The translations under genes were made by a program, and so were the position numbers. This document shows positions 1 through 11,643 of a DNA stretch of 64,000 bases, piece after piece. Below the pieces are notes generated by a model. The model worked only from the letters and a program-made list of their open reading frames with translations. It ran no database searches and was not told the DNA's origin. The stretch comes from Umbilicaria muhlenbergii (lineage: Eukaryota; Ascomycota; Lecanoromycetes; Umbilicariales; Umbilicariaceae). Numbering within the stretch: the stretch's first letter is position 1; the number at the start of each line of letters is the position of its first letter. The DNA lies in the NCBI GenBank assembly GCA_000611775.1, contig KK106984.1, positions 1,580,364-1,644,363 of the forward strand, in the 5' to 3' direction.

Positions 1-447
1 AGAAACTTAATGGGTGGAGGAAGAGGTGCTGGTAGAGGGGCTTGATGGTGAGATGTACTTTCATGCGGTTGGGCCTTTCGATAGATTATCAATAACAGCG
101 ATACGGTTCTTCAGGGCTAGAGCCTTTTCATACGGACATACAGACTCGATGCATTCAGTTGCAGCACCAGGTCATGGATATTTAGGCTCCATTGTCCCCT
201 CATATGAACCCAGAGGTATTTACAGAAGAAGTGGCAGTCCTCTGCTGCGGGTCCTCTCAACCAACCAACAGCCAAGGCAGGTTTTGAACAATATCTCATC
301 TAGAATGGTAGAAGCCATCGATCTCTATATTATTCAGTCTCAGAATTTACATATCCGTTTTCAATATACTATCACCAAGACCATCCTCATTAAGAGACTG
401 CCATGTCTTTTGTGCATACGGCTGGCCCCCTAGTATCGAAGTAGCAT
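1..447. other. No supported gene
   Basis: This stretch lies downstream of the P450. The plus strand has one open frame (14-433) that starts at GTG and has no recognisable domain or splice context. It probably holds the P450 3' untranslated region and spacer. Confidence 0.5.
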
Positions 448-2254
448 TTACAGCAATACCTCCCTCTTCGTCACCCTCATCGGCATCCCCAGATTCGCTT
501 TCCCAATAATCCTCCCGATTTGATACGCACGGTCACCAAAAGCCTCCTTGATCGTATTCGTATTCCCTTTCATCCGATCAATTTCCGCATACGCATCTAC
601 GACGTCAAAGTTCCGCAACGTCATGACCATGACGATTCTCATCTCCATCATCGCGAGCTCTTGGCCAATGCAGCGCATTGGACCTCTTCCAAAGTGCCTC
701 CAAGACTCTTTTCCGACGCTGCTTGGGGCCAGGAAACGCTCGGGATGGAATACTTCTGGGTTGTCGTAGATGTCGGGGCGACGGCTTATGGCGGGGTTTA
801 GGGTTACGAGGAGCATCCCTGTGGTAGGGTAGCTTTTGCCATCTCGGGTGAGTACGATGCTAGAATTGTCAGCGTTTTTGGTCTTGTTGGACATTATGGT
901 CTTACTTGTCGGCACCCAATCTGGTACTGCCGCCTATGGGATACAGGCGGAGAGCTTCTTTGATCACTGCGGTCGTATAAGGTAGTTGTTCGAGCAGAAG
1001 TGGTTGCGTTTTGAGGAGTTCTGCGACTTTATTTAGGTCTTTGCCAAGGACTGCGTCGTGTTCTTCTCGTACTCGTTGGAGAGCGGGAGGGTTCTTGCTT
1101 AGAAGGTAATAGATATACTTTTCATGTTAGGATGAAGAATGGAGAAGTATGGCGATTGCTCTCACGCAAATTGTGCTACTGGTTGTGTCGTGACCGCCAC
1201 CAAGGAATGCTTTCATACTTCAGTGAAATACAGTCAGATCTATCTCTACATGTGAAAAATAGGGAAGAGCGCAACCTTACTTGCCAATCGCCATGTCTGT
1301 AAAGTCTGACTCATTCATAGAGCCATTCTCCAGATTGCCTTGTTTCTTGTCTCGACGATATGTGTCAAGAGCAAGGTCGATGACATACTTTTTCTTGCTC
1401 TCGGGGTCAGGTCTTCGGGACGCCAGCTGATTTCGGAGATAGATCTCCATCTTTCGATGGTACCACCAGTTCATGACTGGCCTGAGGAGATTCAGCCTAT
1501 CGACGACGTTCACAGGGTTCGTATCGGCCAGCCATGATAATTGTTTCCTAAAGGCAGTAACCATCTCATTGGGGAAAGTTTGAGAACCAAACTTTTCATC
1601 AAGTACGGCCCGACCAATGACATCAAACGTGAGGAGAGTCGCTATATCCTCCATCTCAAAGATGTCTTTTTGTTCGGCAAGTCGTGAGAGCTTATTGCGG
1701 AATACAGTTGTTTCCTCGACGATATCCTCGATGAGTAACGTCAAATTCCTATGGGCAAATCCAGGATTGAACATTGAACGCATAGACTTCCACGGTGCTC
1801 CGCTAGCTGTCAGTATACTATGAGAACCAACAATAGGTCCCACAATGTTGGTCACATATGAATGTCTTGTGTAGTGCGCAGCTGCATCTATTTCAGCTGC
1901 TAGCTCTGGGTTTGTTATGAAAACCGTTGGGGGCCCAAAAGGCCATGTGTCAAGGTAGAAGAAGTCTCCCAGTTCCATCTGTTGATGGAGATATGTCATT
2001 AGAGTCCAGTCCCAGGCATCTCGGGGAAGAGTGGTTGCAATCCTAGCCAGGGCTGGAAGGTGACCCAGGAAGAGGTTATGAGGAGGCCCTGGCTGATCAA
2101 ATAATGTCAATGCAGTGTTTCACGCTCTATTGGTCTAACATACTACGCTTCTGAAAAACAGCCGCACGCGGACCAGCTTAACCACGAAGACGACACCAAG
2201 GGTAGCAACGAAGATCAGTGTCGCCACGGACAAGGGAGATGATGCCATGTCCAT
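448..2254 (-). CDS. Cytochrome P450 monooxygenase, five exons
   Basis: Haem-thiolate monooxygenase, expected on the ER membrane with a P450 reductase partner. Exons join in frame: 2254-2147, 2092-1281, 1217-1166, 1117-906 and 859-448, giving 531 aa, a normal length. In order there is an N-terminal membrane anchor (about residues 8-34), a proline hinge (PGPPHN), an I-helix oxygen-binding motif GGGHDTTSS spanning exon 3, an ExxR in the K helix (KEALR), and the haem loop FGRGPMRCIGQELA with its cysteine ligand. I chose the second in-frame ATG (2254) because it gives a typical short luminal tail before the anchor; an ATG at 2326 is possible. No secondary-metabolism core enzyme is adjacent, so the substrate cannot be inferred. 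The overall look is of fungal P450s in the CYP4/sterigmatocystin-type group, but that placement is weak. All key residues are present and no break is seen. Confidence 0.9.
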
Positions 2255-2985
2255 TATGGCTGGCAAAGACAGACGATGTCGTAGAGATGGATGACTGCTG
2301 GGAAACAAAAAGATAGACTGATCCAAGCACGTAGAAACGGAACTCCTTCAACGTATGATACGTGCGTGTCCGCAACCGGAGAGACGAGACTGCGGAGTAC
2401 AAGGTAAGGTACTGTAACCTAAGATCGCCAATCGCACCTGCATGCATTGTTAGTGCTGAGGTGAAAAGTTGGCACATGCATTCCTTCTTCCGGTTTTTGT
2501 AGCTGCATTATCTTGACCTGCCGCCGTGCCTCTTTTTTCCGTGACTGACCCCTGCCTTTAGCCTGATCTAATGCGATTATAAAAACGAGTACCCGAAAAG
2601 TGCATATCAAGTTTTAAGAGTAAGGTAAGAGGTGATTAAGCTAGCAGCCAGCAAGCGTGTGAACAATATAAACGATAGTCCTCCGCTTGGTGTTCCCTCA
2701 ACTGCTCAACGGACAATTCGACTTTTCTGAGGAATACTTTAACTGTAGAGATAGTAGAAGTTATAGATGTCTACAGTAGCCACTCCAAGGCTATACAAGT
2801 TGGTTTCGTTATTGTATTATCAAGAAGGGTCCCAGCCGGAGACAGCCTCTGCATAGGCCTGCCATCTTCCACCAATCAAAACTTCCACTCTAACCTTCAG
2901 CTTCCAGCTCCAAGCTCCGACGACACAGTATGATCTTTTTGAAACCACTCGAACTATAAACCCTCCACCTTTAGATACAAATAAG
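2255..2985. promoter_or_regulatory. Divergent promoter region, P450 (-) and Tma20 (+)
   Basis: About 730 nt separate the two start codons. Short open frames on the minus strand (such as 2820-3071) overlap the first Tma20 exon and look spurious. I see no RNA gene or repeat. Confidence 0.4.
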
Positions 2986-3639
2986 ATGTTCAAGAAAGAG
3001 TCAGTGAAGTCGTCCTGACCAATATTTCGCGCAGTAGTTGACCTAATGTAACAGCATCTCCGCAGGCGCAAAGTCGAAAGTCAAGTCATCCGTTCAGCGT
3101 GCCATACGCACCAAAATAGTGGAAACATATCCGATGCTTGCGCCGCATATCGATGAGATCATACCGAAAAAGTCACAGCTTGATTTGCTGAAGCTGTAAG
3201 GATGACGGCAAACTAAATATAATTCGTCACTCACGCTAATATCCAAAGACCTGACCGAGTCTCCCTATACGCTCTCGACAATGAACCTCTCTTCTGGCAA
3301 CATATGGATGACCCCATAATACCTCATCTTCGCGTCGTCCACGCATTCCCAACATGTTTCTCACGAATAGGGATAGATCGAGGGGCGATACGCTTCGTTT
3401 TGTCTGGCGCAACACTCATGGCTCCAGGCCTGACGTCAGCAGGAGGCCGGCTACCAGAGGCGGATTCTCAACTGAAGGAAGGGGATGTGGCTGTTATTGA
3501 GGCAGAAGGGAAAGAAGAAGCTTGTTTGGTAGGACAATTACGGATGGGAACAGAGGAAATTAAGGAGAAGAAGAAGGGTGTTGTGATGGACACAGGGCAT
3601 TACCTAGGAGACGGCTTATGGAAGATGACAATTGATTGA
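2986..3639 (+). CDS. tma20: Translation machinery-associated protein 20 (MCT-1/Tma20)
   Basis: Homologue of MCT-1/Tma20, which pairs with Tma22 (DENR) to remove deacylated tRNA from 40S subunits during ribosome recycling and reinitiation. Exons 2986-2999, 3055-3195 and 3249-3639 give 181 aa, matching the family length. The first exon is only 14 nt (MFKK plus two bases); the acceptor at 3054 restores the fungal N-terminus MFKKDISAGAKSKVKSS. An N-terminal MCT-1-like domain ends near the second junction. A C-terminal PUA domain follows, with the segment DRGAIRFVLSGATLMAPGLT and the ending GDGLWKM. The gene is followed closely by ric1 on the same strand. The start is secure because the family begins with MFKK. 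Confidence 0.93.
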
Positions 3640-3931
3640 ACAGTTTAGCCATTTGAGCATAATGAATTTGATACCCATGATGCTACAAGATCTATGGAAG
3701 TGAAAATGGGGGCCCGTAAGCGTGAATATGTTGCGAATGACAGACATTCCCACCCCCTCAAGCAGTATAGCGGCACATAGTCATGACGACGCCACGTAAG
3801 CATAGCGTTATCACCATGAACTCTCGCGGCAACAGACACAATAATTCATCGGAAATACCTTCTTTCTGGAACCATGACGTGTTTAGCTAGGTCTTGACAT
3901 TGCGGATATCTTTCCCTTTGTGACACAAACC

Positions 3932-6900
3932 ATGTACTGGCCGCTGGGCGCACCTCGAATATATGCTGCTACCAAGTCCAAAAGGAAGAGACCGAAACAA
4001 GAGGGCACGGATGGCACACTTGATGCTGCTAACGACGGAAATGCTTCAACGCTCCTTGGGCACCGAGTCTCACGCAGTGGACAGATGTTCGCAACTATCA
4101 CCGCTACCACTCTGACCATCTGGCAGACCTCAGTAAGTAGTAACTTGACAACGAATGACTGATTCTGACTGATTCCTAGCCAGCAGTTGCACTTGCATCA
4201 GTCACACGTTCTCCGCAACAACTGAGACAGTATGGACCCAATGTCGTGGTCTTGCTCCGACCTGATGCCTCCATTGCGGTCGTACAAACCTCACTCGGCT
4301 TTCTTGTTACGTACTCCATCACGATCGAACCCGAAGCTCGAGTATTTCAACAGCAGCTTCGGCAGGGAAGTACACGGCGTCAGAGCATTGGAGGGCGGTT
4401 TCAACACGAAGAGGAGCGAGCAGGCTTCCGGGAAGTCAATCTCAGATTTCGCATGGTTATACAGGTGGACGCCGGCATATCAAAAGCTTTGGCGCTCGAC
4501 GAGGAGCTTGTGGTTGCTACAGAGAAACCAGCGGCCGTACAATGTATTCGGTGGTCCCCGGACAGTACAGGTAGCCAAACCAGTACGGAACTGTTGAGTA
4601 GGATGCCATGGATATCAAAGAAAACAGGCGTGGCAAACTTGATCTATGATCGAGCAATGAGCCTGAATGTGTGGATCACTAGTGATGGCGGAGCCTATGC
4701 CGTGCAACGGCTATCGGGCATGCCCAAGGAACTAGATGCTCCGAAGAGACTCTTTCGCGGGTATGGATTCCACACACCTAGCAATGACGGTGAAACAGCC
4801 ACTGCAGCTGCTATCAACGCTAGATTCTCTTTACTGGCCGTGGGCTGTAGCAACGGCGAAATTTTGGTATATACAGCAAGGGACTATGTTGGCAGCATAC
4901 CACTGTCGCACAAGCTACAGCCACCGGCTTCACTTTCCACTACGGGAAATATCACATCTCTAAGCTATTCCCCAGATGGTTACTGTCTGTTCGCGGGCTA
5001 CGAACGAGGTTGGACAATTTGGAGTGCTTACGGGAAGCCTGGTGGCAGCAGCTTCACGTCCAATCGAACTACCTCCGAAATTAATGGGGAAGGCTGGCTC
5101 ACCGGCATATTTGACGTGAGTTGGCTCAACGGAGGTCTAGAACTCCTTATCACGGGGCAGAATGATGATAGAATATGGATACTAGATATGGCAAGAAGCG
5201 CGGTAACGGGATGCTACAGTACTGCCAATATCTCTCGTACTCTTTTACAGTCTAGCTCGAGTCTTATGGTCTATCGAGGATATGATCTGCCAGACCTGAC
5301 CACTATCACGGCCGATTCATCACTATGGCACCATGTACAGATCCCTGCGGCGTACCTCTCGAATCAGAAGCCTATTCGGAGCACTGTGATATCCCCAGAT
5401 GGCAGATATGTGGCTGTTGCCGGGCGCCGTGGGTTGGCCCATTATAGTGTGAATAGTGGGCGATGGAAGACCTTTGATGATTTGAACGCCGAAGAAGCTT
5501 TCGCTGTTAGAGGTGGGATGTGCTGGTACCAACATGTTTTGATTGCGGCTGTTGAGACAGATGAGCATCACGAGGTACGTTTTAAGATCCATGTACGCCC
5601 TTGAGAGTTGGCTCACCATATCTAGTTGCGTCTATATTCCAGAGAACGAAGTTTGAGCGAATCGTCTCTAGTCCATGTAGAGCGGCTCGCTTCACCTATA
5701 GTTTTGATTTCCCCTACAGGAGACGACTCTTTACTAGTATACACATATGAGAACATTCTCTACCACTATGTTATCACAGCGACCGCGGACGCGGTGACTC
5801 TTATACAAGTCGGTCAAATCGCTTTTCATGGCATCGTGCGGGCACCATTGCGCGTGCGAGCAATGAGCTGGATTCTACCAGACCATCAAATATGTGAGGA
5901 TTCAACTACACGTACTGCAATCAGCACTGATTCCTTATAGACGATGGCGATCCATCTCAAGATGTCAAGCATGCTTCTGTGATCTTCTTGGTTGATGCAA
6001 AGCTTGTGTTGCTGCAACCTTCCACATCCGAGGATGGGGGACTCAAATATGACATGCGCATAATTGCCAATGGTGTTGAGTACTATGCTTTGATGAGGGA
6101 TCAAAATCCTTTGATCAGGTCTTCCAGGTCGCCAATTGCAGGATCTCCGCCGCACGAGAGCCCCGTTGACGACCTTCAATACAGCCAACCACTGAAAGAT
6201 TCGTTATGGTTCTTCGACGGTGACCGCATGCAATGCTGGACTGATGTCCAGGACGTCATTAGATCAGCTTCGATGGGGCTTGGAAGGGATCTTCCGCCTC
6301 TTGTTTCAATAGGCATCGACTTTTACCCTAAGTCAATTCTGCTGAGTAAGGGGATCGTGCTAGGAGTGGAAACAGAATTGGTGCAACGGCGTGACGCCCA
6401 CTTTGCATTCTTTCGTTTTGCTACTAGGGTACGTTGATCTGTATTGTGACCGCTTTGATGGACTAAGACTAACCATAGCTAGACGCAGCTCTTCCTGCCC
6501 CCTATCTTAGGCCACCATCTCTCCCTGTTTGACTCCTCTGCCGCCTTGAGTCTGTCCCATCAATACCAACACCTCTCATACTTTCCCCACGCGCTAGAAA
6601 TTCTCTTGCACTCGATCCTGGACGAAGCAGTCGATAAAGAACCCAGCCTGGAAGAGGCACTGTTGCCGACCGTGCTATCTTTCCTTTTGTCATTTCCTGA
6701 ATACCTTGATATCCTCGTTCAATGTACCCGTAAAACAGAAGTGCGCTCGTGGCGTACGCTTTTCGCCCATCTACCACCTCCACAGGAACTATTTGAGGAG
6801 TCCTTACAGAAAGGTCTCCTCAAAACAGCTGGTGGGTACCTGCTTGTTCTGCATACCTTCGAAGAACTGGATTCCAGCTCCGATCAAGCGGTCCGTCTAC

Positions 6901-7151
6901 TCCGGAAGGCCAAAGAGGCTCAAGACTGGGAACTGTGCAAGGAACTAGCTCGCTTCTTGATGGCGCTAGACAACTCTGGCAATACCTTACGGGAGGCGTT
7001 GGAGAAGATGGAGATTAGTTCACCTCGCCAAACCCGTCATGATATAGGTGCTACCACAAACGGGGTGCAGAGTCAAGAGAGTAGCCGGAGCCGCAGCCGG
7101 AGTCCGAGTGGCCCCGGTGCAACAGACGAAGATCGAGATTACTTCTCGTAG
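3932..7151 (+). CDS. ric1: Ric1, subunit of the Ric1-Rgp1 Rab guanine-nucleotide exchange factor
   Basis: Ric1 with Rgp1 activates the Rab Ypt6 at the Golgi for retrograde endosome-to-Golgi traffic. Exons 3932-4132, 4180-5574, 5626-5893, 5941-6428 and 6483-7151 join in frame to 1006 aa. The N-terminus MYWPLGAPRIYA is the family signature, so I start there rather than at the upstream non-ATG codon. The first half carries WD-like beta-propeller blades (for example SPDGYCLFAGYERGWTIW and SPDGRYVAVAG). The last exon holds the alpha-helical RIC1 C-terminal domain (HQYQHLSYFPHALEILLH onward, about residues 790-960), followed by a short Ser/Arg-rich tail. Introns are 46-54 nt with clear branch sites. 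No damage is seen. Confidence 0.92.
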
Positions 7152-7511
7152 CGCGTGCGTTGATCCTATGGCTTGGCTGGCTGTTATTGGAACCTTCATG
7201 ACTTCTTCTGCATCTCCTTCTAGGAGTTAGGTCCTTTCAGCCTCTCGCTATTTAGCTTCGATGAGACTCGTCATTATCTTATTTTGGTTTGGAGTTTGGG
7301 GAAGAAAAGGTTTCTTGGGAGGTGTCTGGCTTAATATCCTAAAATTGGTCCTTTCCAATCTCGAATCCTTCGCCATAACATTACAGAATGGACGTGGCAA
7401 TCGTAGCTCATGGTCTCGTTTCCTCCATCATAATTCACTCTCATCTCCAGTCGGCCCAGTGTTCGATCCAGTATCCTCTTTCCAAGCTTCCATGTGTCTA
7501 CAGCTTCCAAA
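7152..7511. other. Intergenic, ric1 3' side
   Basis: About 360 nt between the ric1 stop and the tail of the minus-strand candidate secreted protein. It probably holds both 3' untranslated regions. Small open frames here have no support. Confidence 0.4.
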
Positions 7512-7796
7512 TTAGCTTCTATCACCTTTCTCCTTCACACCGCTGGATTCATACCCCTCGAACGCCTTCCTATAGTCGCCAGCCCACAGGGCCTGAAAGC
7601 GGTCCCGACTTCCTCCTGGCAGCGGTTCACGTGTCGGAGCGGAAGCAGCTGCACCCCCCGCCATCAAGACGGTTGTATGCAGCGGCGTCTGCTGGAGGAT
7701 GAGTTCGAGCTCGTGTTGGGCTGAGGAGGCGTGGGGAAGCGCGTTGATGAGGAATGCAGATACGATGCACAGGAGCACAGTGATTAGGAGACGCAT
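7512..7796 (-). CDS. Candidate small secreted protein (94 aa)
   Basis: Not recognised as a known family. The frame starts at ATG 7796 and begins with a classical signal peptide: MRLL, then a hydrophobic core (about residues 2-19), then an ALPHASSA segment offering Ala-X-Ala-type cleavage near residues 20-26. The mature part, about 68 residues, has no cysteine, is rich in Gly, Ala and charged residues, and contains GGAAASAP and a C-terminal stretch of mixed charge. A TATATA lies near 7870-7875, about 75 nt upstream in the correct orientation. An upstream in-frame Met (7817) would hide the signal peptide, so I prefer 7796. The frame is short and could be chance; the signal peptide plus TATA argues for a real gene. 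Confidence 0.45.
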   Translation of the reverse strand: MRLLITVLLCIVSAFLINALPHASSAQHELELILQQTPLHTTVLMAGGAAASAPTREPLPGGSRDRFQALWAGDYRKAFEGYESSGVKEKGDRS

Positions 7797-8269
7797 GTTG
7801 TCCAGTGACAGAGGCACTGCGCGGTAGAAGGTAGTCTGAAGGCCTCCTAGACGATACTTCTGGGAGACGATATATAGAATCTATGGCTGTCTCCTCTCTC
7901 CAGTCCAATTTCTGATGGGTAATAAACCATTCTGGAGAGAGATGACTACGTCAATCAACAGCGGGTGTTCACGGTTCCAATCAAAGGTGCCCACAGTCAT
8001 TCATGGAATGCCCTTTTAGCCAATGAAACATGTCCATGTTAGCACGCTCCGTCGAAACCGACACTTTCGTTTCACGCCCTCCTTTCGGAGTAGCTGCGGT
8101 AAGCTTATCTCAGCCCTACACTAGGTGCATCCTTATTCGCATGTCCTAGCGCTTTGGTAAACGCGTTGAACTTCAGATGTCCGTAGAGACAGACGCAAGC
8201 TTGACCGACCAATTGTATCAACAGGCGCATGGTTCATCCTGAGTCGGGGTCATAAGTGGCCGTTGCATC
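7797..8269. promoter_or_regulatory. Divergent promoter, small secreted protein (-) and ckb1 (+)
   Basis: About 470 nt with a TATATA on the minus strand near 7872. Nothing else is recognised; the sequence shortly before the ckb1 start codon has no TATA. Confidence 0.35.
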
Positions 8270-10583
8270 ATGATGGACGACTTCAACAGCGATACGGATA
8301 GTGACTATACCAGTTACTGGAGAGACTGGGTAGGTCGAGCCTTCTTTTCTTGACTGTGCGCCTGCCTTTTGCTTTATTGCTTTATTTTGTACCTGCGATA
8401 GTGGGACTTCTAGGTTGTTTGTGGATATCCTACCTCGACTATCAAGGGCCTTCCGACCCCTGCTTGGATCTCCCCTCGCCATGGCCCTCCGACGCAGAAA
8501 AAGGCGTAGGCTTTTGCCTAGAGCTGGGTACAACCCAACGCCCGTGGAAGATGACTTCTCCAATACTCGCCACCCTTTGTTCGGATTCCACTCTCCCTAT
8601 CCCGCCAACAATCCACCCTTCGAGCCACCCAGGTTCTCCCGTGCGACCCGCCTTCTAAGGCTACAGAACTCCACCCTTCCGACACCATCAAACCCGCTGC
8701 CAGAACCCACCAGACCCGGTCCATCTCAGCAGATGCAGATGCTGCTGGCTACTCCTGAGGCGTTACCGGAACAAGTTGTTCGGCACTCCAGCGATAAAAG
8801 TTCTAGCGGTTCGGGAGTGAGGATTAAGAGCGAGGAGAGGAGTGATGATAATGATACCGCTGTGGAACGCCATACGCGCAACGCTAGAAGAGAGGACGAG
8901 GAACGGGACTCCGAGATGGCTACAGAAGCTAGGAAGGCTAGGGAGCGTAATGAAGCCCTACTTGCTCATGAGATGAGGTGGGCGGGCGAGGCTTGGACAA
9001 TCCGTAAGGATAGGGATGCCCAGCGTGCTCGGCGTAAATCGCAGTCCAGGCGAGACGCCTTGCTCCAGGAGGCCGAAGAGGTTCGGAAGGTTACAAGTAC
9101 CAACCATACGCGGCGCCCCAATCACTCCACAACTGGTCGAGACGGCAATTATCCACCTCGTATCTCACTGTCGTCACTGCTCATAAGCCGAGATCCAGCT
9201 GCTTTGGATGCGCAAAGAAATACACGCTCCAGGAATCGCGATTACGCCAAGTCTTCTATACGTTTACGAAGAGGGCAGTACCATGCAAGTCCCTTCCTCT
9301 TCCCGACACTTCAATCATTTAATTACGAGGACGCGGAGGTCTCGCTCAGCTTGAGTGAACAACGTGAAAGAGTTGCTTGGAAGCCACCGTTCATTCCGAG
9401 GTCGTTTGAAGGGCAGCTACCTACACTTTACTCGGATGCCGAGCACTCCAATGACAGAAGCGACACAACAATGGACTTTGTTGCAGTTGTACCGAATAAG
9501 GACAACTACGAAACAGGGGACCTCTTGCCGGACCGCTTCAGCTCCAAGCGTTCCAACGGAGAGAACAAGGCCATTATACCAGGACAAGAACCAGATGAGG
9601 TGTCGAACAAGCCAAGCTATGCGAAGAATACCCAGGCCCTGTTGGAGTTCAACCCATCTAAATTGTCAAGCTCGGGCAATGCGCGTCCTCATTTCTTTGA
9701 TGTATTTTGGTCACACTTTCTTTCTTGATTTCTTTGGTGCACAGAGAGCAAATAATATTGGTTTTCTCGCTGACATCCGCTGTCTGCAGTTCATATCGTC
9801 ACGAGGCAACGAATACTTCTGCGAGATCGACGAGGATTACCTAACGGACCGCTTCAACCTGACTGGCCTGAACACCGACGTGCAGTACTACCAGTATGCA
9901 CTCGATCTAGTGACGGATGTTTTCGACCTTGACTGCGACGACGATATGCGAGAGGCGATCGAAAAGTCTGCAAGGCATCTTTATGGATTGGTACACGCAC
10001 GATACATCACTACGACCAGGGGCTTGGCGAAAATGGTATGGAAGCCAGCCGTCCAGATTTTGCGAATAGTCCAGCATCAATTGAATTTTCTGCTAATGTC
10101 TAATGCTTCCAGCTTGACAAGTACAAGAAAGGCGACTTTGGCAAATGTCCGCGCGTCATGTGCAACTCCCACCTGCTCCTCCCAACCGGCATGGCCGACC
10201 TCCCCAACGTCCAATCCGTGAAACTTTACTGCGCCAAATGCGAAGACCTCTACAACCCCAAGTCTTCACGGCACTCGATCATCGATGGCGCCTACTTCGG
10301 TACTTCCTTCCAGAACATCCTTTTCCAAGTCTACCCCGCTCTCATCCCCGAGAAATCCATCAAGAGGTACGAACCTAAGGTTTTTGGCTTCAGAGTACAT
10401 GCAGCGGCTGCACTGCAGAGGTGGCAGGATGGGAAGAGGGAGGATATGCAGGGGAGGCTGAAGCAAGTCGGGTTGGAGAATGCATTTGTTGAGGATACGC
10501 AGGATTTTGAGGAGGAGATGCTGGATGAGGAGGGGCCGGTGGATGGGGAGGGTATGGAGGTTGGGGAGGAGTTGGCGGAGTAG
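8270..10583 (+). CDS. ckb1: Casein kinase II regulatory (beta) subunit
   Basis: Regulatory subunit that dimerises and binds two catalytic CK2-alpha subunits. Exons 8270-8329, 9790-10035 and 10113-10583 join in frame to 258 aa (256-258 by family norms). Exon 1 encodes the acidic N-terminus ending TSYWRDW; exon 2 begins exactly with FISSRGNEYFCEID, as in other CK2-beta proteins. The zinc site is visible as CPRVMC and, about 30 residues later, CAKC. The C-terminal segment FGFRVH is followed by a long acidic tail (EEEMLDEEGP onward), typical of fungal subunits. A second Met directly follows the first, so the start is 8270 or 8273. The first intron (8330-9789) is 1460 nt, very long for this genome, and contains another open frame (separate entry). 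Confidence 0.93.
8481..9728 (+). CDS. Open frame of 415 codons nested in the ckb1 first intron
   Basis: Not recognised. The frame is open from at least 8415; the first ATG is 8481. The protein starts with a very basic patch (ALRRRKRRR), then a Pro/Ser-rich disordered region, a highly charged likely coiled-coil (about residues 125-205, with RREDEERDSEMATEARKARE), then further polar sequence ending FFDVFWSHFLS. A run of over 430 codons without a stop is very unlikely by chance in this base composition. A donor inside its last codons (GAT then GTATTT at about 9704) and the ckb1 exon 2 acceptor at 9789 are both in phase 0, so the frame could splice in frame onto the CK2-beta core. It may be a nested gene, an alternative CK2-beta N-terminus from an internal promoter, or a decayed insertion. 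Confidence 0.5.
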   Translation: MALRRRKRRRLLPRAGYNPTPVEDDFSNTRHPLFGFHSPYPANNPPFEPPRFSRATRLLRLQNSTLPTPSNPLPEPTRPGPSQQMQMLLATPEALPEQVVRHSSDKSSSGSGVRIKSEERSDDNDTAVERHTRNARREDEERDSEMATEARKARERNEALLAHEMRWAGEAWTIRKDRDAQRARRKSQSRRDALLQEAEEVRKVTSTNHTRRPNHSTTGRDGNYPPRISLSSLLISRDPAALDAQRNTRSRNRDYAKSSIRLRRGQYHASPFLFPTLQSFNYEDAEVSLSLSEQRERVAWKPPFIPRSFEGQLPTLYSDAEHSNDRSDTTMDFVAVVPNKDNYETGDLLPDRFSSKRSNGENKAIIPGQEPDEVSNKPSYAKNTQALLEFNPSKLSSSGNARPHFFDVFWSHFLS

Positions 10584-11643
10584 AATTCTGTGATATGGTG
10601 GTACAGAGGCTTGCTGTGCATGTGGGTGGCGTTGGGGGGATTCTGGTTGGGGCTTTAGAATATTGTCCCTCGTTGCTGCGGGCGTTGCGGCTTGGTGGTA
10701 GATGTGATATCCTCACAAGGGGGTGTGGTGGTGCTAGAAATAATGCGAGCAACATTCATCGCCGTGCATGTCTCTCGTATGTGGAGTACAAATACTAGAC
10801 TACAAGAGGAGGGAAAGATCGCATGTCAAACTTCCAGTAATAGACAAGACCTGCGGCCATAGGAGCCTCTCACGCAGCTGTTACCACTATGATTCCAAGC
10901 CTGCCTTCCCAATCAAGCCTCATTGCCTAATCCAGATCACCGTCGAACGTACTAAGGTACCACAACCTCACCAACCACAAGAGTGAATCGAAGTGAGGTG
11001 GAGTGAGGTGAGGTGAAATGGGAAATTAAAGCTTCAAGCGCGTTTCTGGCGGGAATGTGCAAGGCTGAGGCTAGAGCCTGGGAGATCCCGGGTGGCGAAA
11101 GATGCCTAAAACTGTCTGCTTTCTACTTGTTCTCAACGTGGAGCCCGTCAACGATGGAAATTTGGGAATTGCGGTAGTGGAAAAGATGCGCATGGAAAGG
11201 TACGAGGGGACTGCTACATCGAGATGCTATGGAAATGTATTGTGGTTGCCGTGGTTGGAAAATGGTTGATTTTGGGTCGTTGAGCTTGAACGGTTGCTAC
11301 TACGTTCGACGATGAAGTTGGAGTGGAGCCTTGCCTGTTAGGGATGGATTTCCTTTTCGGGTAAGGCTGAAAGGGAGGTAGGCTAAGAGGAAAGCTCTGG
11401 AGGTTTGGTGTATAAGATGATAAGTTGATAGATCGATGCTTGAGTTGATCGGGCCTGTTGGACGGATAAGTGTGAGAAGAGAGGTATGACAAGAGATGCA
11501 AAGAGAGAGTATGTCGTAAGTAATAGCAGTCCGGGTTAGAAACATCCAAAGGACCTCGGGCGCGGATTATCGCCCAGGCCGACCAATTACCAGCTCAAAG
11601 GCGTCTAACCCTCCAATAAAGCCACCATTCTCCCACCTCCGCA
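10584..11643. other. Intergenic, no gene seen
   Basis: About 1.06 kb between ckb1 and vps37. The first part is the ckb1 3' side. Around 10990-11020 there is a short GA-rich run of GAGGTG-like units. Minus-strand frames at 11214-11549 are Ser/Pro-rich and lack start-site or splice support. Confidence 0.4.

Noticed and set aside
14-433. 139-codon plus-strand frame at the window start
   Set aside because: It starts at GTG, has no domain or promoter, and overlaps the probable 3' end of the P450.
9355-10221. 288-codon plus-strand frame
   Set aside because: It runs in another frame across the end of the nested frame, a ckb1 intron and ckb1 exons, so it is a shadow.
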